Shown one piece after another: positions 33,592 to 45,911 of a DNA stretch of 64,000 nucleotides. Source of the DNA: Siphonodentalium dalli (taxonomy: Eukaryota; Mollusca; Scaphopoda; Gadilida; Siphonodentaliidae); the NCBI GenBank assembly GCA_032622095.1, contig CP136064.1, forward strand, positions 4,891,512 through 4,955,511. The letters are read 5' to 3'. Every line of letters begins with the position of its first letter. The stretch's first letter is position 1. A program made the position numbers and the translations under genes. The notes under the pieces were generated by a model, which saw nothing but the letters and a program-made list of their open reading frames with translations, was not told the origin of the DNA and searched no databases.

Positions 33592-33818
33592 TCCCGTGGA
33601 TGAAGGTCGGCTGTTATCGGTGGTGAACAAGTAGATATAGTTTCTTTATCAGAGTATAAGAACATGTGATGTGGGTATATATATACACAATGGAAGTAAT
33701 AATTAGTTATGTGCTCTGGTCGACATTTCTGTATTCATTCATGGCCAACTAAGGACGGCTATGAATAGTGGGAGTAATATAATAGTAGCAATAATAACAT
33801 TTCTGGTGATAGGAGTAA

Positions 33819-35209
33819 TTATTGTGCATTTTCTTTCACGGCAAATTTGAACAAGAACCAGTCTTTTTCGAACTCTTCCAATTTAAATTCACGGCGTGCA
33901 TTATATTTTTCACATTTATATCGAAAGCGTAAATCTCCTTGGAATGACGAAATTGTTAATTTTTCTGGTGTGAATTTTGTTCTATAGATATATTGTTTTA
34001 CTAAGAGCCAGAATAAATTAGTGGTATAATTGTCATTTACACAGCGGGACCCAATTATCATTATTCGTTTAGTCGCTTGCAATTTGACGTTATTTAGGTT
34101 ACCCCATGAATGTATGTCTGTCAGAAAAGTTTGAACGTGTTCACATTCCCAAAATATATGTGATATGCTTTCCTTCTTGTCTTTGCAACGCACGCATGTA
34201 TCATCTTGTCGAATTTTGGCTATTTTCAGGAAGCTATTAGTTGATATAATTCAAGAGTTAATTCGATACTGAAGCCATTGAAGCTTTGTGTCAGGCGTCG
34301 TGGAAAATGGTAGTTTATTGTATATATTCCAGTCAATTTCTTCTTAGCCTATTTCTATTTGCCATTTTGCATGGGAAGTGGGTACATGGCAATCGTGGTT
34401 TAATATGTCATAGAAATCGCGTCCTCCGCGAGGATTTCTGAGTAGGGTCACAAAATTATCTGGGAGGGTGGGCATCGGGCTTCGGACAGTGGGTTTTGAG
34501 ATTTTGTTTGAGTAAAAGATAAGCTGTCGTCGGTTACTATTTAAGATAAGGAAGTTTGTACGTATTTTGTAAGTTGAGTATATCGTTTCAGTCGTATGGA
34601 AATTGCCGCTTTCTTGTAACAGATCGTGTACAAAATATATTCCCTCCTTGCGCCATGCAGCAAAATTGATAGGGCTTCCATTCATTTTTATATTGGCGTT
34701 GTTCCAGAGAGTGCATGTAGATATGTCTACATTTCTAATATTTTTTTCTAGGAAATTTGCCCATGCTATAAGTACGTCGCGCCAAAAGTGATTTTGAACC
34801 TTTTTCGCTTTACTGTAAAAATATGAATAATGATAGGTGAGGAAAAAGGGTCTTTAAGAATAGGGAGTTCTGTTAACGGGGTCCATTTAGAGCTTTTGTT
34901 CACTAAACGCCTGATCCATGTTATTTTCATGGAAGAGATGAAGTTTTTAATATCTACCATCTTGAGGCCACCTTGTTTATAGTCTTGGCATAACAGTTTT
35001 CTCTTGACTCGGTCACGCTTGCTGCCCCACACAAAGTTAAAAAACAATGATTCTAGTCTATGTACAAATTGTGGTTCTGGGTTGGGGAGCGATATGAATA
35101 GGTGAGTAAGTTTGGGGAGTATGAGAGATTTAATCACCGTTATTCTACCTAGCGGGGTAAGTAATCTGTGCTTCCAAATTTCAATGGATCTTGTTATGTC
35201 GTCGAATTT
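33819..35209 (-). pseudogene. L1/Tx1-like ORF2 C-terminal remnant, copy 2
   Basis: It begins at IEIWKHRLLTPLGRITVIKS, which is the same thumb motif as the copy at 25026-28127, continues through WIRRLVNKSSKW, PMPTLPDNFVTLLRNPRGG, and the zinc knuckle CMRCKDKKESISHIFWEC, to a stop at 33819. Stops interrupt it near 34340 and 34252, and a frame change lies between 34690 and 34770. RT motifs A to C are absent through truncation. Protein identity to the first copy looks about 50-60%, so these are different subfamilies and not one recent burst. Confidence 0.85.
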
Positions 35210-35219
35210 TGGAGTACAA

Positions 35220-35999
35220 ATTATTGGTAAAACCACGCAGTACAGCCGGTACAAAAGTTGGTTCAGAGAAAATGTTACAAAATCATTTCAGCAGTGTCAC
35301 AGTTCTGTCCCCTGTACCGTTATGTTCAATGTTTCAGCGCTGTGCGCATGCATTCTTTGTATGGAGTAGAAGTAACACATCGGTACATCATCATCTGTTC
35401 CCAGAGTACTGTATATGTATATGTGATGAATATAAAACCTTCATATAGCAACACAATTAACATATATCATGATATTCTAATTTCTATAGTTGAATACATT
35501 AAAATACACAAGTATGGTTCCCCTCCATTCACAATAATCCACATAGAATATGATATTCCTTCCACAAGTGTCACATTTTTCATGCACGTACCAGGACAGA
35601 GATATGGTTTGTCATCCACCTTGAAATTAAAGTAATATCGGCATTTTGTAGCTTTGTCGGCTATCATTTAAGTTGATAATAAATGCTCTGTATTGCTAAC
35701 TAGTAGTGCCTCTTTAAGTCATCTGAACCTATTGGTTAAACCCATGATTCCCCACCCGCCCGGTGTCAAATTACATCAATGTTGAAATGTGCCGACATGT
35801 CTTTTGAGCTGATAATAAAAGCTCTTCATTGATCATCTAATCTATGTAAAAATCAACCACAAGCGCGCTAGCGCCTTGGTGCTTATAACTTAGGCTCAGG
35901 TAAATGATGACGTCATATAGCTCTTTCTATATTTTCTATAGCAATGGGGGTCAATTTCTGGTTGCGTGTAGGTTTTTTTGGGGGCAAATTAACACGTGA
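35220..35999. other. no supported feature
   Basis: Overlapping short plus-strand ORFs at 35112-35635 are unrecognised and mostly cross the L1 boundary. Confidence 0.45.
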
Positions 36000-36069
36000 C
36001 TTCGGGTCGGTTTGCCAAGGGAGATAACTGTACATACTATGTACAGTTATCTCCCTTCGCAAACCGAAG
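36000..36069. repeat. 70-bp hairpin containing GGGAGATAACTGTACAT
   Basis: CTTCGGGTCGGTTTGCCAAG + GGAGATAACTGTACAT is followed by its near-perfect complement, with a loop of about 4 bases. Confidence 0.85.
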
Positions 36070-37016
36070 ATTTCCGATCTCTGTTTAATTGATATCTTTC
36101 TCAGACTCAGAGACTCAATCAAATCATAGATTCTAATATATTCTAATCGATGATTAATTACAGCCTTTCTCATCTGATAACATGGCATTGGATGAAATAT
36201 TACCCTGGCACATAATGGGATTAGCCCCCTCGATTGTAAACAAACCTGCTACGCGAAATTTGTAAATTTAAAAACAAACGAAATGTCAATGTATTCAATC
36301 ATCCATGTCCCAACTCGGACACACACCACATTGCATTCATATACATTGAGAAACAACGAAGAAAAACGCGACATAGCACCCCGTTTACACCTTACGCGAC
36401 ATAACACCCCGTTTACACCTTTTATTTAGAGCCGGCCTCGGTATCGACAAACACTTTATAGTGTGTCCCACGTTTTCTCCACTTCAGCTTTTTCAAGTTC
36501 AAGGCCACCAGTCCTGACATGGCATGAAAAATCAAAGAGTGACCGATCTTTGTTTCATGAAATTTGCATCATTGAATGTAATTGGAATGTTATTTTTATG
36601 GATTTTAAGGATTTTTATGGATTCTTATGTTCGTACATGCAGACCAATGTATCCATTCAATGTTATGTGTATTCAATTTAATGGCATCATGTGTGTTTGC
36701 AACATGGTTCTTGGACTCTGGACTGGATGCATTGTTGAATTTGTTCTCTAGGGTTTCACAGGTATTTGCTTATCATTAATTTAATAATTATTTAATTTAT
36801 GCCTGAAAAAGATGTGTTTCTGTTTTCAAATTACAAAACATCAATCATATTTTTCTTCTTCCAGTTAGAAAAACTCAGCTCAAATTCCTGCAGAAATCTT
36901 TCAGTTGGTTCCAACGTTGTCGATCTTACTTATTAACAAATCAGAATATAGTACATTGCCTGTAAGGTGTAATCTATACAGGGTGCATACACACATTCTC
37001 AAAATAAAAGTTCCCT
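36070..37016. other. mostly featureless; a 28-bp tandem pair at 36367-36422
   Basis: ACGCGACATAGCACCCCGTT + TACACCTT is present twice with one change. Otherwise AT-rich with unsupported ORFs. Confidence 0.5.
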
Positions 37017-37114
37017 TCAACGCAGTCCTTAGCCATTTACAACGTGGTCGTAATGTCAACGAAACGCGGTTGTTTTAGGGTGCGTTGCGAAACGGCTAAA
37101 GACCGCATTCAAAT
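37017..37114. repeat. ~98-bp imperfect hairpin
   Basis: TTCAACGCAGTCCTTAGCCA + TTTACAACG pairs with CGTTGCGAAACGGCTAAAGA + CCGCATTCAA. Confidence 0.65.
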
Positions 37115-38666
37115 TAAATGCACTGACTTGGGAATCAAGGCGAGATTGATAGACACAACCATAGACTACGAAGGTTAGAAAGATATGGCCCAAAACCCCC
37201 ACCCCTGGACCTATTTCAACCAATTTTGGTATGGTGACTCACGATACCACGGCGAATATTATTTGTCTTCTTCAAAATTTCGATTTAAACTTTAAATTAT
37301 GCCTATGTAATTTGGAGGGAGTTATCATATAGGTTGACAAATACATGTACACGACGTATGTATATACCGGTTTCGTGGTCACAGCCATTTTCCAGCTGTT
37401 TTAAATTTTTCGCACATAAGTGAAACAAACGCTCTTTATGTCTACCATATCAGGAATAGACTAACACGGGACGTTTTTTCTGTTCTATTCCGTGCACATG
37501 GCTGTTGTTTGTTTGGGACCAAAAACAGTGTGTTCAATTTTGTTTTGTTAATTTTTATTCTGTTTTAATATATTCTGTTTTTGTTAAATTGAGTAAGTTT
37601 ATAGTTCAAAGTAAAACAACACAAAATCAAAAATAAATTTTGTTAAATCAAAATAAATAAAACAAAATAACGCATTTATAACATTCGCCATGATACCCAG
37701 AGTCACCACACCAAATTTGGTTGAAATCGTTCAGAGGTGTGTGAGAACAATCAGATAGACATAATGAAACCATAGTTGTGTTGCCCATAGTGTTTCTGCG
37801 TTTCGCGGCGAAGATTTCCGGCGAATCGCCGCGATATTTAACTCTGAATGCTTCAATTCGCGATGGAAAAACGTATGTCGGCGATTCGCCGCGATTTCTC
37901 GCTTAAACAAGGCCGGCCGTGATGAACGGAATGAGGCTACTTAGTCTTGGGGGTACTCCACCTGTAAGCGACTTGACCGACTACACAAGGACCTCAATCA
38001 ATGAGGACGTTCAAACTCAAAATTAAATCTTCACGCGAGGAACAAATTGATGGCCAGTTTCTTAAATAATTTATTTTATAAGCCAACAAGACAGATAGAA
38101 TATCGCCAATACATTACAATATGTCTGGTCGTCATATCGGTCGACAGGCACGTCGTCGGCCAAAACAGGCATGCCAGGTCAGCACAAAGACATTCCGATG
38201 TATCACCGGTGGAACCTAAAAATCGTTTCGTTTCGTTAATGGTCACCTCTCCACCGCGTTATGTTGTGTTGATGGCCATTTTCACCACGTTGTGTGACAA
38301 ACGCGGCCTCGTGACATTTTTAACACAGTCGAGGGAGAAACCTTATTTTAGAATACATGTATGTGTATAGGGTATATCAACATTGTCAGTTGCCGAGTAA
38401 CATATTGGAGGCCTCGAAATTAGGAAAAATTGTCCACAGCAAATGTAATGCATTACAAATTCCACATGTTGCCATAGCATTGCATGCTTACCGCTGTGGC
38501 CAATTTCGTGGATAGTATAAGAGCTGTATAATTTGCTGTATCCGCTTAAAAACGGTGATGCGTCCAGGATTTGTGAATACGACATGATTGGTCTTCATTG
38601 TACCCAACGATGTAGCATGCCGTGAACTTTACGTGACCCATCGTCAGGTCACATTAATGTGCATTA
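37115..38666. other. no confident gene; GGCGATTCGCCG palindromes near 37830-37900
   Basis: CGGCGAATCGCCGCGAT and CGGCGATTCGCCGCGAT occur 60 bp apart. An ORF at 38047-38370 (107 codons, non-ATG start) is unrecognised. The part around 37680-37770 resembles generic invertebrate repeat tails. Confidence 0.4.
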
Positions 38667-39477
38667 AGCCGCTTACACATGGGCGCGGCGCGACAGACGC
38701 GGCCGACGCGGCGCGGCCGACGCGGCCGGACGATCGAGTTCGTACAGTCATGAAGCACGGGACCTTTCACATTGGCACGGCGCGGCCAATTTACGCGCGG
38801 CGACATTTTTAATGAGCGGCGCGATTATTTTCAATGGAACCGTGAGCCATTTTGCAGAGCGATCGCGCGACGAATCACTGTCAGATCAAAGCTTTCCACA
38901 CATATTCATCGGGTCATGTAGTACAACCTCAATTTTAAGGGAAATCCCTAAAAATTATATATATATATAAATACGTTCTGCGAATTTAGCCCTTACACAA
39001 CAGTTCTCTCAGCTGCACAATGTCATAATATAATTTAACCTTTTTTGTGGGCTGATTGGCTTCCGCGCCCTGTATTCTTTCTTTATATCATCTTCGACGA
39101 AGAACAGTATCCGTGCGAACAGTTCCCTTGACGTTCTAAAGTATATATTGTATAAATTTGTCCTCATCTGAATAGAGTTCACGGTATAAATGATTAAATG
39201 CACCAAGTAAGTATCTCTTCTTATTAATTGGGTGTACCCAAAACCTTCTATTTCTCTTCTTTTTCCGTTGTCGATACAAATATGCCAGCGCTATTATAAC
39301 AAGTGTGTCATCAGACACTGCCTCCATTCTAGAAATCATGTTATGAAACACAATACTTTGGGCGTTTATAAGTATTCTGCCGCTGCCATGTGAAAGCGAC
39401 ACACTCACGCGGCGAAGACAAAACGTTTATTCGCTAGATAACCGCGTCGGTCGCGCCGCGCCAATGTGTAACCAGCT
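38667..39477. mobile_element. PIF/Harbinger-type element, deleted, GC-rich TIRs
   Basis: The left end AGCCGCTTACACATGGGCGC + GGCGCGAC and the complement of the right end (AGCTGGTTACACATTGGCGC + GGCGCGAC) match over about 28 bp with three mismatches. Flanks are TTA and CTA, compatible with a decayed 3-bp TSD. The interior holds the N-terminal part of a Harbinger-type transposase on the minus strand, which independently supports the class. Confidence 0.78.
39003..39408 (-). pseudogene. Harbinger (HARBI1-like) transposase N-terminal fragment
   Basis: A 90-codon ORF (39136-39408) contains RRFWVHPINKKRYLLGAFNH followed by an LYRELYSDEDKFIQY segment. After a frameshift near 39150 it continues as FRTSRELFARILFFVEDDIK then RKPISPQKRLNYIMTL. 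The order RRFWVHP...F..Y..L..D..KF..YFRMS...(F/L)......R..ISP.ERL is the conserved N-terminal region of Harbinger nucleases. The DDE catalytic domain is entirely absent, so the product could not be an active nuclease. Derived from an internally deleted transposon. Confidence 0.75.
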
Positions 39478-39734
39478 CTACGCACGAAGGCATGTACATC
39501 GGATGCAGTGAATCCCTTCTATGTGTGCAATTTAAGATCTGTATTTGTGGTGTGACGACCCGCTAATAGACTGCAGTATCATAACCGTACGTTACCGTAA
39601 ATCCACCGCAGTTACCGTCTCGTTACCGATGTGTATACCGTATACTACCAGTAATACCGCGATTATTACCGGGTTATCACCCAGTTTTCAAGTCAATTAC
39701 TTTGTGGATGTTGCCACATCGTTTCGTCTCAACT

Positions 39735-40680
39735 ATTAAAGTGATATTCCATTTCCATCGACTCAACATTTTATTAACACTTCCGTATGACTGGAGCTTC
39801 CTGAAATTTAGTGAAAACCCTATGCTAATGCATTATCTTATATATATGTAAGTCTCGTGTAGGGCACCTCGCATATATACCTGTAAGAGTATGCATAATG
39901 TAAGCCAGTGCATTCTCTTATATGTGTGAGGCTCCCTATAGGAGACACGCAAATATAAGATAATGCACTGGCACATGATCGTTTATGCTACACCAGCGCA
40001 GCTCCCGTCACGAAAGTCTTAAAGCGACACTTCACATTCACACACATCATTTCATTCAGGTGACATTTTCCAGTTCTAAGTCGCTCATTGCATTGAGTAT
40101 CTTCAGCACAGATAATCGATATCAACCTAAACTATTTAAGAGACATTCAATTCTCCCCAACCCATATTTCGCTAAAGAGACACTAAGTATTCACAATCAC
40201 AACACTTAATTCATTCCATTCAGGTGATAATTTATGTTTCTAAATTGCTCATTGCATTGATTGTCTTCACTGAAGATAATCTATATTTGTCTCAACTATT
40301 ACAATGACATTCCATTTCCATCCACTCAACATTTCATTAAGATGATACTTCACGTTCACACACGTCATTATATTCAGGCAACATTTTCTCTTTCTGCAAT
40401 GTACGCTGCTAATTACATTGATTATCTTCAGCGAAGATAATCTATTTCAACATTTCGTTTCCACCCCAAACCATATTTAATTAAAGCGACACATCACACT
40501 CACAACACTGCATGCCATTCAGGCGACGACTTCTATTTCTACATGGCTCATGCATTGATTGTCTTCAGTGAAGTCGCCTCAACAATTAAAGTGACATTAC
40601 ATTGCCATTCACTCAACATTTTATTAAAGTAACACTTCGCGTTCACACACGTCATTTCATCCAGGCAACTTTTTATTATG
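39735..40680 (+). repeat. ~150-bp satellite, about five to six monomers
   Basis: Monomers begin near 40020, 40174, 40338, 40486 and 40629 with the form GCGACACTTCACATTCACAC + ACATCATTTCATTCAGG, followed by GCTCATTGCATTGATTATCT + TCAG(C/T)GAAGATAATC. A partial monomer at 39735-39790 lies on the far side of the hairpin pair. Confidence 0.82.
39824..39972. repeat. hairpin pair (same family as 3.7 and 46.1 kb)
   Basis: Hairpin 1 (about 39824-39900, imperfect) and hairpin 2 (39904-39972, CCAGTGCATTCTCTTATATG...AAATATAAGATAATGCACTGG) sit side by side within the 150-bp satellite. Confidence 0.78.
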
Positions 40681-41039
40681 TATATACACGTTTTCTGTCT
40701 GATCCTTTCACACTCATGGATTAGCTGGATTTTGACTTGACAGCGGGTAGAATGTGCTGATTAAAATAAAATTTGGTGTGATTTGAATGCGATTGTTGAT
40801 GGCGCCAATAATTGTATCTTAACGGCACAACGGAAGATTTTCATTGGACGATCCGGTAGTTCCAAGTGTTTTTCTATAAACAAATGGTTCTGTAACATTT
40901 CTGATGTTTGTTTACACAACACAGCATATGATTATAGTAATCCTGGGCATAAATTAACTGCATATATGCATGAATTGTTTCCCGCGATATCATGGAGTCC
41001 GACGTAACTGGATAGAAATCCGGCGTCTCTGTTGAGCCC
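40681..41039. other. no supported feature
   Basis: A 74-codon ORF (40783-41007) is unrecognised. Confidence 0.4.
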
Positions 41040-41077
41040 TGTCCTGATCCCATATTAAACTCAGCTCCGCCTTTCTT

Positions 41078-41272
41078 CTACCCCGGATATCCAGCAATCC
41101 CCCTTAATATGCGAACTTTTAGATCGTTCAACGAATGGTTGGGCAGGTTGAAATGTGCGTCGACTGGGTGTCATCGCAATCGCATACGTTGCTTTAACGA
41201 TTGTCCCGTTTCTCCCACATAGTATGCACATGGACATATATCACATTGTATGACATATACAACACCATTGCA
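41078..41272 (-). pseudogene. Penelope-like element GIY-YIG endonuclease fragment
   Basis: The minus strand from 41272 reads VVYVIQCDICPCAYYVGETG, then QSLKQRM, an in-frame TGA, PVDAHFNLPNHSLNDLKVRI and a TAG at 41078-41080. VVY and YVG stand in for the GIY and YIG motifs, followed by the conserved arginine helix and the HFN-x-x-NHS segment. This arrangement is typical of the C-terminal endonuclease of Penelope-like retroelements. The RT domain would lie upstream at higher coordinates but I could not find it. Two stops make it a pseudogene. Other GIY-YIG carriers remain possible. Confidence 0.68.
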
Positions 41273-41275
41273 TTA

Positions 41276-42677
41276 TGATTTTTGTCATATTTTTTACTGC
41301 AATGAAGTTAAAAGTTATTTGCAGCCTAGACACATGTGTAGCATAATATATATTATTGGCAGCTGCGACATGTATGTCCCTGTCAACTAAGTCATACCGA
41401 GACGCTGCCATAATGCATATACATCTGAACTGAACTGAACATTTTACACCAAAAATATAACAAAAACTGCGCTTATTATTCCGACTAAATTTTGTCAGCC
41501 GGGGTACCCCGTCTGAATGACACACACGACCCTTCCAGGAAATCACCAACAACACCATGCCCCTCCCAAAAAACATTAACTCGAAACAAATTCACTGGAT
41601 GTTGCTAACCACTTTGATTCTGCACATCCCACCAATATTATCACACAAACACAAACCCGGATCGATATATCACTTTAATGTGACATCGATATCGATAAAT
41701 GACGAATAGAGTTAGTCACCCTCACTTACTTGTTTTGGTATGTCCAATCGAAGTCATATTATAAATAAATTACCAAACTCGTGGATAGAGTTATCCTTCT
41801 GTATTCACTTGTACAACTTTTACGAACGAGGTCTCATCACATTGAGTTTTCGCTACTCCCATTTCGCACAAACGCATTTATCTCCCATGCAATCCATCAA
41901 TCTGGTCACAAATAACCTCTCCGAATAATAGTTACATATATTGCGGAAACTGGTTCACAAAGTATAATTATGTTAACTTGTGTTGTGATTTTCATTTAGC
42001 ACTCGGATATGAACCACTGTCCGCATATATACACCATGAATAGGGCCAGGCCTCACATCGCCTTTTCGTGTATGACCACTGGATATAATTGGTAGATCTG
42101 TATTTTATCATGACAACAGTGGCATTACATTGCAATACATTACATTGCAATATGTAAAGATAATTCGCTTCAAAATATATATACCCGCGATTCTGCGAAA
42201 CCTAGCCTCGTCCCATAACGAAGTGACCAATGAACATCTCCATATAAGTTGTACTTCATTCTTTAAGTACTGTTTTGCTATATTATGTCATGAATATGTC
42301 ATTTTGATCAGCTTTTGCACCTAGCCAGGACTTCGTAAAACCACACACATCATAGTTTTGTATTTCTATAGAGAGAACGTCAAGTTTTGAGACTTCGCTC
42401 TGCACATTTGAGTGGAAAACATATAACTCCGGATCAAGCCGATGCCCAGGATTAGGTAAAATGTTGACAGATATTATTAACAGCTGTCTGAGCCATGCTG
42501 GTATTCCAATTACGTTCGTATATCTGGTGTGTTTATTGGATTTCCAGTTTTATTAAACTTAGTATGGTGCATTGATATTTTGGTGTAGTTAATTACCAGT
42601 TTTAAGAAATGAAGAGGTAATTTCGATGAAAGCGAATCAAAGCACTCTTTACGTTTCGCATACCGTGCGCGGGAATA
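41276..42677. other. no supported feature
   Basis: AT-rich. ORFs at 41241-41576 (-), 41740-41928 (+) and 42130-42324 (+) are unrecognised and probably spurious. Confidence 0.45.
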
Positions 42678-42763
42678 GAACGGTACTAGTGATTCAGGAT
42701 CATGTTGAACGGTACTAGTTATTCAGGATCGAACGGTACTAGTTATTCAGGATCATGTTGTTG
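42678..42763 (+). repeat. ~29-bp tandem repeat, three copies
   Basis: GAACGGTACTAGTTATTCAG + GATCATGTT occurs three times, the middle copy lacking the final CATGTT. Confidence 0.9.
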
Positions 42764-43355
42764 GGACTTATTGAAGTTGCAAAGGCAAAGGGTAGGCTTT
42801 ATCATGTGTTTGTTAATCCGTTTGGGTTGTGCTGGCTCGGTTACAATATTATTAGGTCATTACTGAACAGCTACAGGTACAGTGAGCCATAATAAAATAA
42901 AAAAGTAAATTGAATAAATTAATGTGTATATGGTAGAACACATGAGAGAGATGGTGAAAAAAGAAATCATGCGCAGCAAGATACAGTCTTCAGTTTCTGT
43001 TAAGATGATATGTAGCCTGTGCATCGATATTACATGCATTTATCGAAGTATCTTATCCGTCCTTCTAGAATTATGAATCCATAATTTTGCATTCAACTGA
43101 TGCTCGTCCCTTTAATCTCCCCTGATCAGCTCACATGTGTATGACCTCATAATCGAACATGGTATATATCATTCATTAAGCAGTCTCTGTTTTTTCTTAA
43201 CTATATACAATGTTCGTTATCATTATCGTTTGATCGCTGATTTTGTGTCCATCTCGTCCAATGGAGATTACTGCTGTCACAAATGACCCAGTTTCTCTCC
43301 GTAACTTCGTCACTGCCATCTAACCAGACGCCTTTTGTGATTTCGTTCTGACTTG
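42764..43355. other. no supported feature
   Basis: AT-rich DNA left of block B. Confidence 0.45.
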
Positions 43356-43621
43356 GATAACATTTATTTGTGGTTTTATGTGAGCTGGTCACCGACGGGT
43401 AACCCATGTCTCAGAAATGGCAACCGGACACTCTCGGTCAACAAACAGCATTTCGCTATCCAAATATCTTAGCTCGTTTTCGTACGAGCAGACTTGGACT
43501 AGCCATGTAATAACCATATCAATATTAATTCCATTGTTATATAGTTCCCTGATTGTCGGTAAAGCACACCAATTCCCAAGGCTGGTAAAGTAGTAGTTCA
43601 GCTCCCGGATTGTATGGCATT

Positions 43622-44580
43622 ATATTTAAATACTAAGAGTTGTCATCACTAAATCCAGATATTCTGATTGGTCGGCGCCCACGTGGCTAGTTGCAATTAT
43701 TTCTCGGTGAATGCGCAACAGCTAATAACTGCAAGCTCATAAATACATCGATACGTCATTTGGGTTTGGAAAGACGAACGCGTAATGTTTTGGGCGCATT
43801 TTGATTCGCGCAGGATTGACTTAATAAATCATCGGGTTTCAATTGTTCCTGTTAACTTTTGCCAAGGGTGCTATGGGGTATTTTGGGCTGGTTTTGTCAC
43901 GATACACTTTTCGATTTCGTATGCTCTTCTCCAGCCGCACTCATTATTAGAAACTCTTTTTGGGAAGGGATTATCTCTCGTTTCGGCATACCCGAATATT
44001 TTCACCTTGCGTCGTTAGCCAGAGATGACCTGGTAGCAACCCTCCTCGGAAGTTCTCTGGAAACCCTAACAGAACACATATCTCACTGCCTCAAGGAACT
44101 AGTACTATATTCTGCGAAGTTCCTATACGTTCTCAGGACAATGAAAAGGAATGGCGTACAGCAACCCGTGCCTCGTCCATTGTAATTATCTTCTCAACAC
44201 CCACGCATGTTGTAACGACTAACTGTCATATCTGTTGGACAAATCAGATTTTCCTGCAACAAAAGCTGTTGTGAACATTCAAATGCATATATGCTTCACT
44301 CTCGTGGTTTCCAACACCTCTCCATACTTGTACATAACGGCCCACCACAATGGTCAGGGGAGCCCACTTTAATCCAACTGTATTTATATGTCATGTGTAT
44401 CGATCTCTCCTATACTTGGAGGTAATAAAGATATCTCATGTGGACTGTTTTTTATGGAGATGTAACCGTGAGGTAAGTGGTCATAACTTGTGTAAAACCC
44501 GAAAGGTTTTACACAACTTATGACCATTTACCTCACGGTTACATCTCCATAAAAACAGTCCACATGACAGTTAATCCTTA
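43622..44580 (+). mobile_element. ~0.95-kb insertion in block B, ending in a palindrome
   Basis: Block A is continuous from GTACGGCATTTCCAGC to ACACGGTCAATGTC. Block B has this insert between GGCATT and ACACGGTC. Its first ~290 bp match 2228-2520. The middle (43913-44430) includes an ORF (43859-44185) with DDLVATLLGSSLETL and a lysine-arginine tail that could be a LINE C-terminus. The last part is a 130-bp palindrome. No clear target duplication was found. Confidence 0.65.
44437..44566. repeat. 130-bp near-perfect palindrome
   Basis: 63-bp arms (CATGTGGACTGTTTTTTATG...TGTGTAAAACC) separated by five bases. One arm has a related single copy at 2560-2630. Confidence 0.92.
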
Positions 44581-45911
44581 TATGAACACGGTCAATGTCG
44601 AGTTCCAGTTAATCTCAATGTGAGGAGTATATTGTGCATTCATATATTTTGAGAAATCGTTTGACAAAGTATAGAGACAAAGATTATGGCACAAGCTATT
44701 TCTAAACAATATAAATGGCAAAATGTATTGTTATTCGCAGCAGTATTATATATAAATATTAAGTGCAGAGTGCAATTAGGAATAAAACAATCAAACTAAT
44801 TCCCGTACTTATCAGGTGTCGGTCAAGTTGGAACCACTCACCCATCCTTTTCAATTATACCTGAATGACCTAGAAGACTACACGGAATCTTCGGGAGCTA
44901 TTGGTCTAAGGAAACTATCCAATGACTTTAAAAAAAAATCATCTGCATATTTACATGAAACTGTTCATAATTATATATGCACATGACTTCATTCTCGTGA
45001 CAGAAACCCCCACACAACTACAAAAGGCATTGCATATTTGCCATAACTACTGCAAAACGTGGAAACTGACAGTTAATGCCACAGAGACTAAAATCATGCT
45101 TATATCCAAGCGAAGTCTAAAACAAACTGAATTTGTTTACATTGGCAATCACATTGATATTGTAAAAGAATTTAGTTATATTGGAATTACACACATACTC
45201 TTAAGCAAACAAATTCCTTGCTGACAAAGTTACTAAGGCCATCGACTCGATAATCAATAAAGCAAGATCACAGTAATAAATCAATTTGCACAAGTTGTTC
45301 CCATAATTTCTTATGGATGCGATATTTGTGGTACCGGCAAAATTGACATATTTGAGAACATACAAAAAAATGTATATAACCATGTTCTCCAGTTAAAACC
45401 ATCTAGATGCACTTATATGGTATACGGAGAGAGTGGTATGGTACTAATTTGTTATTGATAAAGTACAGGTTCAAAGTGGTCATTGGATAAACAAAATCCG
45501 TCACATCTTAACATATTGCAGTCAGTCCCATCTAATGCAGTTGGATAAAAATCACCTGTACTGACCAACTATTTGTTTTTTATGAAGTATGGTCTTATCA
45601 GCAGATTCCGTGATACAGGAAAGCTGACATAACACGTCTGGTAGCAGGGAATAATTTATAGAATGTTTAAAAATGATATGCAATTTGAAGACTATATTAA
45701 TATCTTTGACACTAGAAATCGGGAAACTCTAGGCAGATTTCCCAAATGTATTAATGTAACACCCAGCTATACCCATAGAAAAAGGCTGCTGTAGTTATAT
45801 CGACCTAGCGGATAAATTATGCCCGCTATGTCATACTCGAAGTCTATGTGATGAAACCCATTATCTATTACAACCCGAATATGTTAAAACCTCAATAAAA
45901 CGTTGTTTTAA

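Larger units (their letters stand above)
33022..35209 (-). mobile_element. second L1/Tx1-like LINE copy, strongly 5'-truncated, 10-bp TSD
   Basis: TGGAGTACAA occurs at 33012-33021 and 35210-35219. Inside, the minus strand has the C-terminal part of ORF2 (33819-35209), a 3' UTR and an A-rich end with AATAAA (T-rich at 33022-33050 on the plus strand). The 3' UTR contains a 401-bp inverted-repeat element (33191-33591) that came later. Confidence 0.85.

Noticed and set aside
43785-44185. Overlapping ORFs inside the block B insert as a host gene
   Set aside because: They lie in a repeated sequence (relative at 2221-2635). The longer frame has only a weak LINE C-terminus resemblance and a non-ATG start.
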